A stretch of 13,590 nucleotides of DNA from an uncultured Clostridia bacterium (GCA_947305675.1 CAMZED010000036.1:1-13590), one strand, 5' to 3'. Shown: positions 6,727-13,590, counted from the stretch's first letter. A program made the numbers and translations. Notes: generated from the letters alone by a model not told the origin.

Positions 6727-7962
6727 TCACATTTTCCCGTTCTTATAATAAGATACTGCAAGATCGACTACAAGCCCGTAACTTTTACTGCCGGCGGACT
6801 GCCCCTGTGATTTCAGGAACGTGTCGTTCACTCCCTGACTGATCTTACTTGCGGTGCTGTCGCGGTATTCGTCGAAGAAATCCGAAAAAGCGGCGAATTC
6901 TTTATCCAGCTTCTGCGGCATTTCGCCTATCCTGAACAAAGCGTAAAGTTCAAAATCCGCGGCAGAAAGCGCCGTCGTAAGGTCGCGCAGCATATTTGCA
7001 TATCCGCTGTAACGCACATAAACGTCGTCAGACGCGATACATACGAGAAACGCGGCAAAATTCGCCTCGTCCTCGCGGGCTATCCCACGCTGATGCGACA
7101 TTTCGTGCGCGACGGTATAGGGATTGATAAAGTCGGGGTAATTCACGTTGACGTTCGCTTCGCCGGTGAAAAAGGTATATACGCCGGAAATATGGGTGAA
7201 CGTCATCGGATAAGAAAGCGCTACCGGCTTTGCATAAGTGTCGAAATGCGTTATGAAATCGGCGTCCGCGGCGAATTTTTCATACGCCTCGTTTACCTTT
7301 CTGACCATCTCGTCATATCCGTAAGGCATTACCGAGGCACCTTCGCCGTCAAAATTGATCTCGTCGGTAAGCTCGTTGAGTTTTCCGGCGATCGTCGAAG
7401 CGGTATCATAAAGATCCTGCGCGGTTATATCGCCGCGCTCAAGACCAAGGTTATCACCTATGGTACGGCGGCCGTAAGCGGTCCCGAACCCCGCGAAGAA
7501 AATAATAAACACGGTAAGGATGAGGCATACCGCCGGACGCAGCCAGCGGTTGAAGTTTCGCATCGAATTATCGCGCTTTGTCGATACCGATGAGGCGATA
7601 AGGTACCATATCACCGTCACCGGCAGCGATACCAGCAGCACTTCGGCGAGCGAGAACGGTATCCAGCCCGTCAGCTTTGCCAGAATGAATCTTATCCCGA
7701 CAGAGGGATACCTCGACCAAAATTCGGCAAATCCGGGAATCCACCGCGACAGAAGATATATTATCACCGCCGCGAAGAACACGGCAAAATAGATCTTCAT
7801 TGTCAGGTTGAAAAAACCGGAATCTTTAACGCGCTTTATTATTCCGAGCCTCTTCTTTTTCTTTTTCCCGCCGGACGGTTCTTCCGTTTCGGGGATCGTT
7901 TCGGGGACTGCTTCGGCTTGCGCCGAAGTTCCGGGATTTATTTCTTTATCTCGTGAGTCCAT
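6727..7962 (-). CDS. DUF3810 family membrane protein with HExxH metallopeptidase-like motif
   Basis: The 411-residue protein has an acidic, low-complexity N-terminus (1-30), a lysine-rich patch (33-38), and three probable membrane helices (about 55-72, 102-124, 142-161). A large domain follows. Its motif HEMSHQRGIAREDEANF (286-302) has H286, E287 and H290 of an HExxH zinc site and E297 or E299 as a possible third ligand. This motif and topology match DUF3810 (PF12725), a family of putative membrane-bound zinc peptidases with unknown substrates. The start overlaps the end of ilvE by 25 bases in another frame. The ribosome binding site is poor (GAAAGATG), so translation likely depends on ilvE translation and on the ilvE promoter. 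The functional link with branched-chain amino acids is unclear and may be accidental. Confidence 0.88.
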   Translation of the reverse strand: MDSRDKEINPGTSAQAEAVPETIPETEEPSGGKKKKKRLGIIKRVKDSGFFNLTMKIYFAVFFAAVIIYLLSRWIPGFAEFWSRYPSVGIRFILAKLTGWIPFSLAEVLLVSLPVTVIWYLIASSVSTKRDNSMRNFNRWLRPAVCLILTVFIIFFAGFGTAYGRRTIGDNLGLERGDITAQDLYDTASTIAGKLNELTDEINFDGEGASVMPYGYDEMVRKVNEAYEKFAADADFITHFDTYAKPVALSYPMTFTHISGVYTFFTGEANVNVNYPDFINPYTVAHEMSHQRGIAREDEANFAAFLVCIASDDVYVRYSGYANMLRDLTTALSAADFELYALFRIGEMPQKLDKEFAAFSDFFDEYRDSTASKISQGVNDTFLKSQGQSAGSKSYGLVVDLAVSYYKNGKM

Positions 7963-9002
7963 TCAAATTCATCTTTCTTTTTGCCGAACTGTATTCCGGT
8001 GATTTCGTCGTAAAGCATCTGCGAGATCTTTCCGATCTTGCCGCCGTTGATTTCAAGCTTTTTGCCGTGCCAGTCGAGCAATCCGACGGGCGATATTACC
8101 GCTGCGGTGCCGGTGCCGAACATTTCTTTAAGTTCGCCGCTGCGCCCCGCTTCGTAAACTTCGTCAATAGATATGCGGCGTTCCTCGACTTTGTATCCTT
8201 TGGCTTTAAGATAAATTACAACCGAATCGCGCGTTACGCCGGGAAGGATGTTGCCCTCGAGTTTGGGGGTAACGACCGTGTCGCCGATCACAAAGAACAC
8301 GTTCATCGCGCCGACTTCGTCGATATATTTATGCTCGATACCGTCAAGCCAGAGCACCTGAGCGTAGCCTTTCTTTTCGGCGTTGTCCTGCCCGATAAGC
8401 GAAGCGGCGTAGTTGCCGCCGACTTTTGCAAACCCGGTCCCGCCTTTTACGGCGCGGACGTATTCGTCCTCGACGCAGATCTTGACGGGAGCGAGCCCGC
8501 CGGCGTAATAAGATCCGCTCGGCGAAAGGATTATAATGAACTTGTAGGTATGCGACGGATGCACGCCGAGGAACGGGTCGGTGGCAATAATGAACGGACG
8601 GATATAAAGCGAGGTTCCCGGTTGTGTGGGTATCCAATCGGAATCGACTTTTACGAGTTCTTCAATAGCCTGAAGCGCGTCGTTCGGGTCGACGTAAGGG
8701 ATGCACATACGCGCGTTGGTATTGTTCATCCTTTCAATATTTTTTTCAGGGCGGAACAGCAATATTCTCCCGTCGGCGGTTTTATATGCTTTCATCCCCT
8801 CGAACATTTCCTGACCGTAGTGGAAAACCATACTTGCCGGCGAAAGCGAAATGTTGCCGTAGGGAACGATCCGTGCGTCGTGCCAGCCGTTTTCAACGTC
8901 GTAATCCATAATGAACATATGGTCGGTAAAGATCTTGCCGAAACCGAAGGTGCCCTCGGGTTTTTGCTTCGGACTGTTTGTAAGAGTGCGGGTGATATTC
9001 AT
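7938..9002 (-). CDS. ilvE: Branched-chain amino acid aminotransferase
   Basis: The 354-residue protein is a fold-type IV PLP aminotransferase of the class II BCAT type. It interconverts Leu, Ile and Val with their 2-oxo acids using glutamate/2-oxoglutarate, in the cytoplasm. Visible motifs are FHYGQEMFEGMKAY (60-73), LYIRPF (132-137), the PLP lysine K193 in GGTGFAKVGGNYA, and YIDEVGAMN with E229 expected to contact the PLP ring nitrogen. LPGVTRDSV follows further on. I chose the ATG at 9002 rather than the in-frame ATG at 9095. It fits the family's usual length, has GAAAGG ten bases upstream, and the promoter (-10 at 9046-9051) lies between the two candidates. It overlaps the downstream DUF3810 gene by 25 bases. 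Confidence 0.96.
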   Translation of the reverse strand: MNITRTLTNSPKQKPEGTFGFGKIFTDHMFIMDYDVENGWHDARIVPYGNISLSPASMVFHYGQEMFEGMKAYKTADGRILLFRPEKNIERMNNTNARMCIPYVDPNDALQAIEELVKVDSDWIPTQPGTSLYIRPFIIATDPFLGVHPSHTYKFIIILSPSGSYYAGGLAPVKICVEDEYVRAVKGGTGFAKVGGNYAASLIGQDNAEKKGYAQVLWLDGIEHKYIDEVGAMNVFFVIGDTVVTPKLEGNILPGVTRDSVVIYLKAKGYKVEERRISIDEVYEAGRSGELKEMFGTGTAAVISPVGLLDWHGKKLEINGGKIGKISQMLYDEITGIQFGKKKDEFEWTHEIKK

Positions 9003-9045
9003 TGTCTTTGTTCCTTTCTGATGATCCCTGATATTTTTACGAATA

Positions 9046-9074
9046 ATTATACATCCGTTTTTTGCGGTTTTCAA
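9046..9074 (-). promoter_or_regulatory. Sigma-A promoter for ilvE
   Basis: TTGAAA (9069-9074) and TATAAT (9046-9051) on the - strand are spaced by 17 bases. The expected transcript start leaves a leader of about 35 bases, too short for a T-box or leader peptide, so the usual attenuation control of amino acid genes is not visible here. Confidence 0.8.
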
Positions 9075-9199
9075 TAGGTATTCGGTTATTTTCACACAAA
9101 ATGTTGTGTTCAGCCGCCCGCTCTTCCGCTGCTGCCGACTCCTTATACGCCGCGGTCAAAGAAAGTTTATTTTTTGTTAATATTTGGTTCATATATATG

Positions 9200-9208
9200 T
9201 GTTATTAT
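9200..9208 (+). promoter_or_regulatory. Possible extended -10 promoter for the M23 peptidase gene
   Basis: TGT followed by TATTAT (9203-9208) is an extended -10 element in an AT-rich stretch. No good -35 lies 16-18 bases upstream. Transcription would begin near 9215, which favours the TTG start at 9243 over the ATG at 9219. The rest of the 9075-9199 interval shows nothing I can name. Confidence 0.4.
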
Positions 9209-9242
9209 CACCAAGTAAATGTCCTTAACGGGGGAATTAGTT

Positions 9243-10355
9243 TTGCAAAATAACAACGTGTTTGCAAATTTAATAAAGAACCGCAAAGTCGAACTGATCG
9301 CCGCGGCGGTATTTGTTCTGGCGCTTGCCTCGGTGCTTATCTTCGCCGGGTACGGCGCTTCGTCCGAACCGATTACCGAAGACGTTTCTTCAGCCGAACA
9401 GTCAGCCGTTCCGGAATCCGCGTCGGCGGACGGTTACGGGCTGTTCATAAACGGTCAATTCATCGCCGCCTGTTCCGAAGAGTCCGCGCTTGCAGATGCC
9501 GTTTTTGCCTACGGCGAATCATATGTCGCCGCAAACGCTCCCGATGACGGCGCCGAATACTCTTTCCTCGGCTTTTCTGACGAGGTCGAGGTCAAAAACG
9601 GCGTCTATCCCGGGGAATCGTTCGTAAAGGCTTCGGAACTCGGTTCTCTGCTCGCCGGCGGCGTCAGCGATTATTGCGGAAAAGATCTGGGCTTCGAACT
9701 TACGGTTCGGTTCTCAGGTGAATATTCCGTGACTAATGTTATCGAATACTCTACCGAAAACGTATATACCGACGCACTGAAAGCGGGCCAGTCTAAAACC
9801 GTCGTCGCAGGAGTCGACGGCGAATCTGTCGACACTTACCGCGTCACCTTCGTTGACGGAGTCAAATCCGAACCCGAACTTGTCTCTTCCGATATAATCC
9901 TTGAATCTGTCGACGAAGTCGTCGAGATAGGCACTTCCTCTTCCGACACCCGCAGCGTCGCTTCGCTCGGGATACTCCAAAAACCTTACGACGGCATTCT
10001 TTCTTCGACTTACGGTCTGCGTTGGGGCAGACTCCACGCCGGCATAGATATCGTCAAGTATCACGGCAGCTGCAAAGACGACCCGGCATATGCCGCCGCT
10101 GACGGAACCGTTTCTTTCGCCGGAGTTTACGGCGGTTACGGCAATTGCGTGATCATCGACCACGGCGACGGATTGCAGACTCTTTACGCTCACTTTACAA
10201 GCATCTCGGTCTCTGAAGGGCAGGAGGTCAAGGCGGGCGAAGAGGTAGGGAAGATCGGTATGACCGGCCGCGCCACCGGGTATCATCTTCACTTTGAGGT
10301 CCGCGTCGACGGCGAAACAGTCGATCCGCTGCTCTTTGTCGAATATACAGAATAA
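9243..10355 (+). CDS. Membrane-anchored G5 + M23 cell-wall peptidase
   Basis: The 370-residue protein (TTG start at 9243) has one membrane helix (about 16-36), a Ser/Glu/Ala linker, an uncharacterised region (64-160), a G5 domain (about 161-232, ending DEVVEIGTS) and a C-terminal M23/LytM zinc peptidase. The peptidase shows H265 and D269 of HAGID, H317 in YAHF, and H348/H350 of HLHFE, so the zinc ligands and catalytic histidines are all present. M23 enzymes cut peptidoglycan cross-bridges; G5 domains are thought to bind cell-wall sugars. The arrangement resembles clostridial wall hydrolases for growth or division, here without a LysM domain. GGGGGA (9230-9235) sits about seven bases before the TTG, whereas the ATG at 9219 has no binding site; it would add eight residues. 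A hairpin terminator follows. Confidence 0.93.
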   Translation: MQNNNVFANLIKNRKVELIAAAVFVLALASVLIFAGYGASSEPITEDVSSAEQSAVPESASADGYGLFINGQFIAACSEESALADAVFAYGESYVAANAPDDGAEYSFLGFSDEVEVKNGVYPGESFVKASELGSLLAGGVSDYCGKDLGFELTVRFSGEYSVTNVIEYSTENVYTDALKAGQSKTVVAGVDGESVDTYRVTFVDGVKSEPELVSSDIILESVDEVVEIGTSSSDTRSVASLGILQKPYDGILSSTYGLRWGRLHAGIDIVKYHGSCKDDPAYAAADGTVSFAGVYGGYGNCVIIDHGDGLQTLYAHFTSISVSEGQEVKAGEEVGKIGMTGRATGYHLHFEVRVDGETVDPLLFVEYTE

Positions 10356-10378
10356 AAAGTAAAAGTATCCGCAAAAAC

Positions 10379-10410
10379 GGCCTCACCCGATCTTTCTGTG
10401 TGAGGCCTTT
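10379..10410 (+). terminator. Terminator after the M23 peptidase gene
   Basis: GGCCTCAC (10379-10386) pairs with GTGAGGCC (10400-10407) around a 13-base loop, followed by TTTAATTT. No promoter is evident between this hairpin and the next ATG at 10437, so the downstream gene may depend partly on read-through. Confidence 0.75.
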
Positions 10411-10436
10411 AATTTGATCAAAAAAGGACGTTATTT

Positions 10437-11885
10437 ATGAAAGTCAGTTTTGGTAAAATCTCAACAAAAGGCACCTTCGACCCGGTATGGCCTTACGGCA
10501 CCGATCTTTACGGAAGGTTCGTATATCTTGAAAACAACGGCACCCGCGCGCTGATCGCCGCATTCGATTTCAACGGCACTCAGCCGAAGGAAGCCAACCG
10601 CTGGAGGTTCGAGACTTCAAAACGCACCGGGATCCCGGCGAACGCTTTGTGGTATCACGAACTGCAGATCCACGCCGCGCCTTACGGCGAACAGTTAAAA
10701 GGCGCGCCGATGGACAAGCTGATCGATCTTTCCGTCGCCGAGATCAACGCCATGGCGGAACGCGCCGTGGAATGTGATTGCTGGGTCTGCGAATCGGACT
10801 TCGGCACCGAATGCTCGTTCAACCGAGAACAGTACGTTGAGGGATTGGGCGGAGTGACTGTCTGGACCGGTATGTCTTTCGACGAACAGGGCAGACCTTA
10901 TTCCCAAAACAAAGATATAATGCTTTTGCGCGGATACCGCCCCGATCTTCCGGTATTCGATAAACCGATTTATTTCGACAACCCCAACGATCCGAAAGCG
11001 TATCTGTTCAAATTCACCGATAAATCGGGCAACACCGTCGGAACGATCAGCCGCTTCGCCGCGCATCCCGACGTCGGCGTTCTGTTCGAACTCCGTTTCC
11101 ACCCGAATAAACACAACGAATACCATTATAATTTCGACTGGCCCGGATATATGTCCGAATCGTTCGAGGAAAAATACGGCGGCGTAAGTATGTATCTCAA
11201 CGGCCCCTGCGCCGATCTTTCGACAAAAAAGGGCTACGACGGGCTCGATCTTTACGTCGACGCCGAACGTGAATGCAAGCGGCTGGCAAAATGGTTCGGC
11301 GAAAAACTTTCCGCCGATTTCGATAAAAACGCCCGCAAAATCAATGTCGACGAAGTGTTCAAAGTCGACACCTTCGATATAAAAGTTCCCATAAAGGACG
11401 ATCTGCCGCACAGCCTTGCCGAACTTTACGAGAAGCATCCTGGGATGGTAAAGGAAGCCCAGGAAAGGCTCGATAAAGCGATATCCGACGGCGAGGAGCC
11501 CTGGAAGATAAAAAGGCTTATCGATGACCGCTGGCGCATCGGCGCGATCTGGCACATCGTCACCGAAACACTCGATCTTACCGATGAGGAGCTCGCCGCG
11601 CGCGAGATAACTGTGCGCGTCGCCGCAATGCGGTTCGGCGGATATCTGTTCGTCGGCGTTCCAGGCGAGAGCTTGGTGGATATGTCGATCTGGCTGCGCT
11701 CACAGTTCACCGGAGTAAAGACGATACCTGTCGATCAGGTGGACGGCTATTACAACTATATGGCGACGCCCCGTTCGATGACGCTCGGCGGATATACCTA
11801 TTGGCAAAGTTGGGTATCGCGCGAGACGATCCCGTCCATAAAACGCGAGCTTACAAAGCTTTTGGGCGAATTTATGAAAGATTAA
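10437..11885 (+). CDS. Neutral ceramidase-superfamily hydrolase-like protein
   Basis: The 482-residue protein follows the pattern of the neutral/alkaline ceramidase N-terminal domain (PF04734). It has GIPANALWYHELQIHAAP (65-82) where ceramidases have the THTHSGP zinc motif, then RFAAHPD (206-212) with H210, FDWPG (233-237), YLNGPCAD (253-260), VPGES (408-412) with E411, and GYYNYMATP (437-445) with candidate Tyr ligands. Ceramidases use Zn to hydrolyse the amide of ceramide. Here the first His of THTH aligns with Gln77, while H79 is kept, and no signal peptide is present although known members are mostly secreted. Substrate and activity are therefore uncertain; an intracellular amidase or a non-metal derivative are both possible. 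AAGGA eight bases upstream supports the start. A terminator hairpin lies on each side, so it is probably a single-gene unit. Confidence 0.75.
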   Translation: MKVSFGKISTKGTFDPVWPYGTDLYGRFVYLENNGTRALIAAFDFNGTQPKEANRWRFETSKRTGIPANALWYHELQIHAAPYGEQLKGAPMDKLIDLSVAEINAMAERAVECDCWVCESDFGTECSFNREQYVEGLGGVTVWTGMSFDEQGRPYSQNKDIMLLRGYRPDLPVFDKPIYFDNPNDPKAYLFKFTDKSGNTVGTISRFAAHPDVGVLFELRFHPNKHNEYHYNFDWPGYMSESFEEKYGGVSMYLNGPCADLSTKKGYDGLDLYVDAERECKRLAKWFGEKLSADFDKNARKINVDEVFKVDTFDIKVPIKDDLPHSLAELYEKHPGMVKEAQERLDKAISDGEEPWKIKRLIDDRWRIGAIWHIVTETLDLTDEELAAREITVRVAAMRFGGYLFVGVPGESLVDMSIWLRSQFTGVKTIPVDQVDGYYNYMATPRSMTLGGYTYWQSWVSRETIPSIKRELTKLLGEFMKD

Positions 11886-11888
11886 CAG

Positions 11889-11920
11889 AAGCCTGTTCCG
11901 AAAAAGAGGAACAGGCTTTT
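11889..11920 (+). terminator. Terminator after the ceramidase-like gene
   Basis: AAGCCTGTTCC (11889-11899) pairs perfectly with GGAACAGGCTT (11908-11918) around an 8-base loop, then TTTTCTGTTT. It starts three bases after the stop codon at 11883-11885. On the - strand side the U-tract is absent, so nadE on that strand has only the stem. Confidence 0.9.
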
Positions 11921-11933
11921 CTGTTTAAGCAAA

Positions 11934-12563
11934 CTATCTGTCGGCGTTGCCGTCGCCGTAAGGGAACCCCGGCATCATACGCATTTTAAAGCGGTTGAGC
12001 GCGTGTTTGCGGTCGATAAGCGCTTTCGTCATTTTGTCCTCGCATACGCCTTCGCGGATATATCTGTCCAACGTTGCGTAACTGAACCCGAGGTTGTCCT
12101 CGTCGGTTTTGCCCGTCAGCCCGTCCGAAGGCGCTTTTTCAATCAGTTCCTCCGGCAGCCCCAAAGCCCTGCCGACGGCTTTTACCTCCCCGACGGTGAG
12201 GCACATCAGCGGCGAAAAGTCGCCAGCCGCGTCTCCGTAGCGCGTGGAATATCCCACCCAGTCCTCCGAAAGGTTGCAGGTGTTGACTACTCTCCCGTTG
12301 TTGCTTTGCGACACGGCGTAAAGCGTCGTCATCCTTATGCGGGGAGCCATATTTATCTTTGTCTGCTCGGTCATCGGAAGGTCTTCCGGAAACGCCGACT
12401 TAAGCCCGTCGGTCGCGCCTTTTATATTCACGACGTAATATTTTATCCCGAGGTGGCTGACCAGCCTGTAAGAATCGTTTATATCCGCCTGCTCGCCGTC
12501 CGGCATAAGGACGCCTATCACGCGGTCGCGCCCGAGCGCTTCGACGCAAAGCGCCGCCGCCAC
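11934..12563 (-). CDS. nadE: NH3-dependent NAD+ synthetase, N-terminus cut off by a stop codon
   Basis: The longest stretch with an ordinary start (GTG at 12561-12563) encodes 209 residues of ammonia-dependent NAD+ synthetase, which makes NAD from nicotinic acid adenine dinucleotide, ATP and NH3. Visible motifs are RVIGVLMPDGEQ, NTCNLSEDWVGYSTRYGDAAGDFSPL (the second ATP/deamido-NAD region) and TDEDNLGFSYATLDRYI; there is no glutaminase domain. Homology continues upstream without a break to 12665, including the ATP-binding SGGKDS motif, but an in-frame TAA at 12666-12668 separates that part from its natural ATG at 12678-12680. Starting at GTG would remove SGGKDS and leave an inactive protein. 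Either the gene is a fresh pseudogene, the sequence has an error, or initiation is unusual. The promoter at 12709-12737 is intact. Confidence 0.9.
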   Translation of the reverse strand: MAAALCVEALGRDRVIGVLMPDGEQADINDSYRLVSHLGIKYYVVNIKGATDGLKSAFPEDLPMTEQTKINMAPRIRMTTLYAVSQSNNGRVVNTCNLSEDWVGYSTRYGDAAGDFSPLMCLTVGEVKAVGRALGLPEELIEKAPSDGLTGKTDEDNLGFSYATLDRYIREGVCEDKMTKALIDRKHALNRFKMRMMPGFPYGDGNADR

Positions 12564-12680
12564 CGAACTGTCTTTGCCGCCGGATATACCGATAACCGCG
12601 TTGCAGCCTTTTCCGTTCTCTTCGAAAAAACCGCGTATCCATTCAATGCAATCGTTTTTGAATTTTTAGGAGTAAAACAT
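12564..12680 (-). pseudogene. nadE: Interrupted 5' end of nadE: SD, ATG, TAA at codon 5, then SGGKDS
   Basis: Read on the - strand, GGTGG (12688-12692) stands seven bases before ATG (12678-12680). The codons are Met-Phe-Tyr-Ser-TAA, then KFKNDCIEWIRGFFEE and, further on, CNAVIGISGGKDSS, joining the downstream nadE frame with no shift. The N-terminus has the expected length and spacing for clostridial NadE, so TAA at 12666-12668 looks like a single-base change from a sense codon such as GAA, CAA or AAA. Between TAA and GTG at 12563 no ATG, GTG or TTG occurs in frame; only rare starts such as ATT (12645-12647) and ATA (12636-12638) do. Confidence 0.85.
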
Positions 12681-12708
12681 AAATTTACCACCCTTTGCCT
12701 TTTTTCAA

Positions 12709-12737
12709 AGTATAACACCGCTTTGCTCCCAATTCAA
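12709..12737 (-). promoter_or_regulatory. Sigma-A promoter for nadE
   Basis: TTGAAT (12732-12737) and TATACT (12709-12714) on the - strand have a 17-base spacer. The -10 lies about 29 bases from the ATG at 12680, which supports that ATG as the natural start. Confidence 0.7.
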
Positions 12738-12738
12738 G

Positions 12739-12756
12739 CGTTATTTAAAAATAACG
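12739..12756. promoter_or_regulatory. 18-bp perfect palindrome between nadE and ATP synthase promoters
   Basis: CGTTATTT (12739-12746), AA, AAATAACG (12749-12756) is a perfect dyad. It touches the upstream edge of the nadE -35 (12732-12737) and lies 31 bases before the ATP synthase -35 (12788). The position suits a repressor or activator site, but it could be chance in AT-rich DNA. It is not a terminator of any gene seen here. Confidence 0.4.
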
Positions 12757-12787
12757 GGCAAAAAAGGGCATAATAACGTTCGTCCCG

Positions 12788-12816
12788 TTGACAAACGCGG
12801 CTAAAAGTGCTATAAT
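12788..12816 (+). promoter_or_regulatory. Consensus sigma-A promoter of the ATP synthase operon
   Basis: TTGACA (12788-12793), a 17-base spacer, and TATAAT (12811-12816) match the sigma-A consensus at all twelve positions. The -10 ends 44 bases before the first ATG at 12861. Such a match suggests strong, constitutive transcription, as expected for ATP synthase. Confidence 0.9.
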
Positions 12817-12860
12817 TCACGAATAAATAATTCGGTCATTTAATCGGAGTTTTTCAAAAA

Positions 12861-13184
12861 ATGGATGAGTCGGGCGAACTGCTGTTAAAAACCGTTATCA
12901 GCGCCGTTCTTGCTTTTATCGCAGGGGCGGGCGTCGGTTATATCAATTATCTTTTAACGTCCGCGCTTGCAGCAAAGCGTCCGCGGGCGGCTGCCGCCGT
13001 TATGCCGCTGAGGACAGCCGTTACCGCGGCGTTTATCGCCGCGGCGTACTTTATAAGCAAAGCGGCTCGTGTTTCGACGGTCGCCGTGCTTATCGGCGCC
13101 GCCGTCGGATTGACCGCCGCGCTGTTGGTATTCACCATCAGATCAATGAAAAAATCCGGTGACGGCGGAAAGGAGGACGCCTGA
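12861..13184 (+). CDS. Small membrane protein preceding atpB (ATP synthase subunit I-like)
   Basis: The 107-residue protein is very hydrophobic and alanine-rich, with about three membrane helices (9-33, 46-66, 71-93) and a charged C-terminal tail. It is the first gene behind the consensus promoter and its stop codon overlaps the atpB start by one base (TGATG). The position and size fit the ATP synthase subunit I (AtpI) type, which helps assemble the c-ring or import Mg2+ in other bacteria. AtpI usually has four helices and I see only weak sequence likeness, so the assignment rests mainly on position. A GGAG eleven bases upstream of the ATG is a rather distant ribosome binding site. Confidence 0.7.
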   Translation: MDESGELLLKTVISAVLAFIAGAGVGYINYLLTSALAAKRPRAAAAVMPLRTAVTAAFIAAAYFISKAARVSTVAVLIGAAVGLTAALLVFTIRSMKKSGDGGKEDA

Positions 13185-13590
13185 TGGAGGCTTCGGAACC
13201 TATCATAAAAATATTCGGCGTGCTGGATATTACCGGCGAGGTAATAGTTATGTGGGCGATAATCGCCGTTGTCGCGGTTATCTCGCTGGTCGTAACGCAT
13301 AATCTCAAAGAACGCCCGGGCAAATTCCAGAACATTATCGAGACGGGCGTTGAATATCTCGACAACTATTATACCGGAATGCTCGGCAAAAAGAACGCAA
13401 GGAAATATATTTTCTTTCTCGGTTCGCTTTTCGTGTTTATCATCTTTGCCAACTATTCGGGGCTCTTCCCCGGAGTGGGGATATCGAAATACGCCAAGGC
13501 GCCGACTTCGTCGCTTTCGGTAACGCTCGGTCTCGGCGTCGTAACTTTTCTGTTTTTGCAGATCGCCGGCATAAAAGCCGGGGCAAAGCA
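13184..13590 (+). CDS. atpB: F0 ATP synthase subunit a, 3' partial
   Basis: The frame from ATG at 13184 stays open to the right edge, giving 135 residues. Membrane helices are seen at about 17-38, 75-90 and 109-130. The segment FANYSGLFPGVG (88-99) followed by KAPTSSLSVTLGLGVVTF (105-122) is the conserved subunit-a pattern (N-x-x-G-L-x-P, then T-x-x-L-x-x-T). Subunit a forms the proton or sodium half-channels against the c-ring in the membrane; the essential Arg and the helices around it lie beyond the window, so ion specificity cannot be read. A perfect AAAGGAGG (13169-13176) lies seven bases upstream, and the start overlaps the stop of the preceding gene, so the two are translationally coupled. 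Confidence 0.95.
   Translation, partial: MEASEPIIKIFGVLDITGEVIVMWAIIAVVAVISLVVTHNLKERPGKFQNIIETGVEYLDNYYTGMLGKKNARKYIFFLGSLFVFIIFANYSGLFPGVGISKYAKAPTSSLSVTLGLGVVTFLFLQIAGIKAGAK

Noticed and set aside
9003..9045. T-box or leader-peptide attenuator before ilvE
   Set aside because: The leader between the -10 and the start codon is about 40 bases, too short for either, and shows no terminator hairpin.
7953..9077. 374-codon + strand open frame opposite ilvE
   Set aside because: ilvE covers the same DNA with full family motifs; the antisense frame has no start signal or domain.
12666..12668. Recoding of TAA as a sense codon
   Set aside because: The GH53, GH13 and ceramidase-like genes end in TAA at the expected family lengths, so TAA is a normal stop in this organism.
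12003..12773. 256-codon + strand open frame opposite nadE
   Set aside because: Considered because nadE is interrupted, but the nadE strand shows clear family motifs and this frame none. It also reads through the nadE and atp promoters.

Overview
The window looks like a chromosomal stretch of an uncultured, Gram-positive-type anaerobe of the class Clostridia (Bacillota), roughly half G+C. The reasons are indirect: canonical sigma-A promoters (TTGACA/TTGAAA, 17-bp spacers, TATAAT), GGAGG-type ribosome binding sites, a short lipoprotein signal peptide, a G5/M23 cell-wall peptidase, an NH3-dependent NadE of clostridial type, and an ATP synthase operon opening with a small membrane protein before atpB. 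The genus cannot be told from this sequence.

Left part (1-5027), carbohydrate metabolism. On the + strand, a 5'-truncated gene for a large protein with a deacetylase/glycoside-hydrolase-like N-terminal half overlaps a 73-residue zinc-ribbon gene. Four bases later comes a GH53 endo-galactanase without a signal peptide. A convergent gene on the - strand encodes a GH13 oligo-1,6-glucosidase-type enzyme. The 378 bases between the convergent genes are packed with inverted repeats. They are bounded by two copies of the same terminator-like hairpin and enclose a possible 282-bp MITE-like insertion.

Middle part (5028-9242). Divergent from the GH13 gene, with a good promoter on each side, is a lipoprotein with a discoidin-like domain. 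Beyond a strong bidirectional terminator, two - strand genes overlap by 25 bases: ilvE (branched-chain aminotransferase) and a DUF3810 membrane protein with an HExxH motif. ilvE has a consensus promoter.

Right part (9243-13590). A membrane-anchored G5 + M23 peptidase (probable TTG start) is followed by a cytoplasmic-looking protein of the neutral-ceramidase superfamily, with a hairpin terminator after each. A - strand nadE gene follows. It has a good promoter, Shine-Dalgarno and ATG, but its fifth codon is TAA, so the ATP-binding SGGKDS motif cannot be translated from any ordinary start. Divergent from nadE, a fully consensus promoter drives the start of the F-type ATP synthase operon: a small three-helix membrane protein, then atpB, which runs off the right edge.

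I see no phage genes, transposase, CRISPR array, tRNA, rRNA or toxin-antitoxin pair. The observations most worth checking are the nadE stop codon, the hairpin-rich convergent region, and the altered metal-binding motif in the ceramidase-like protein. No new multi-gene system is evident.
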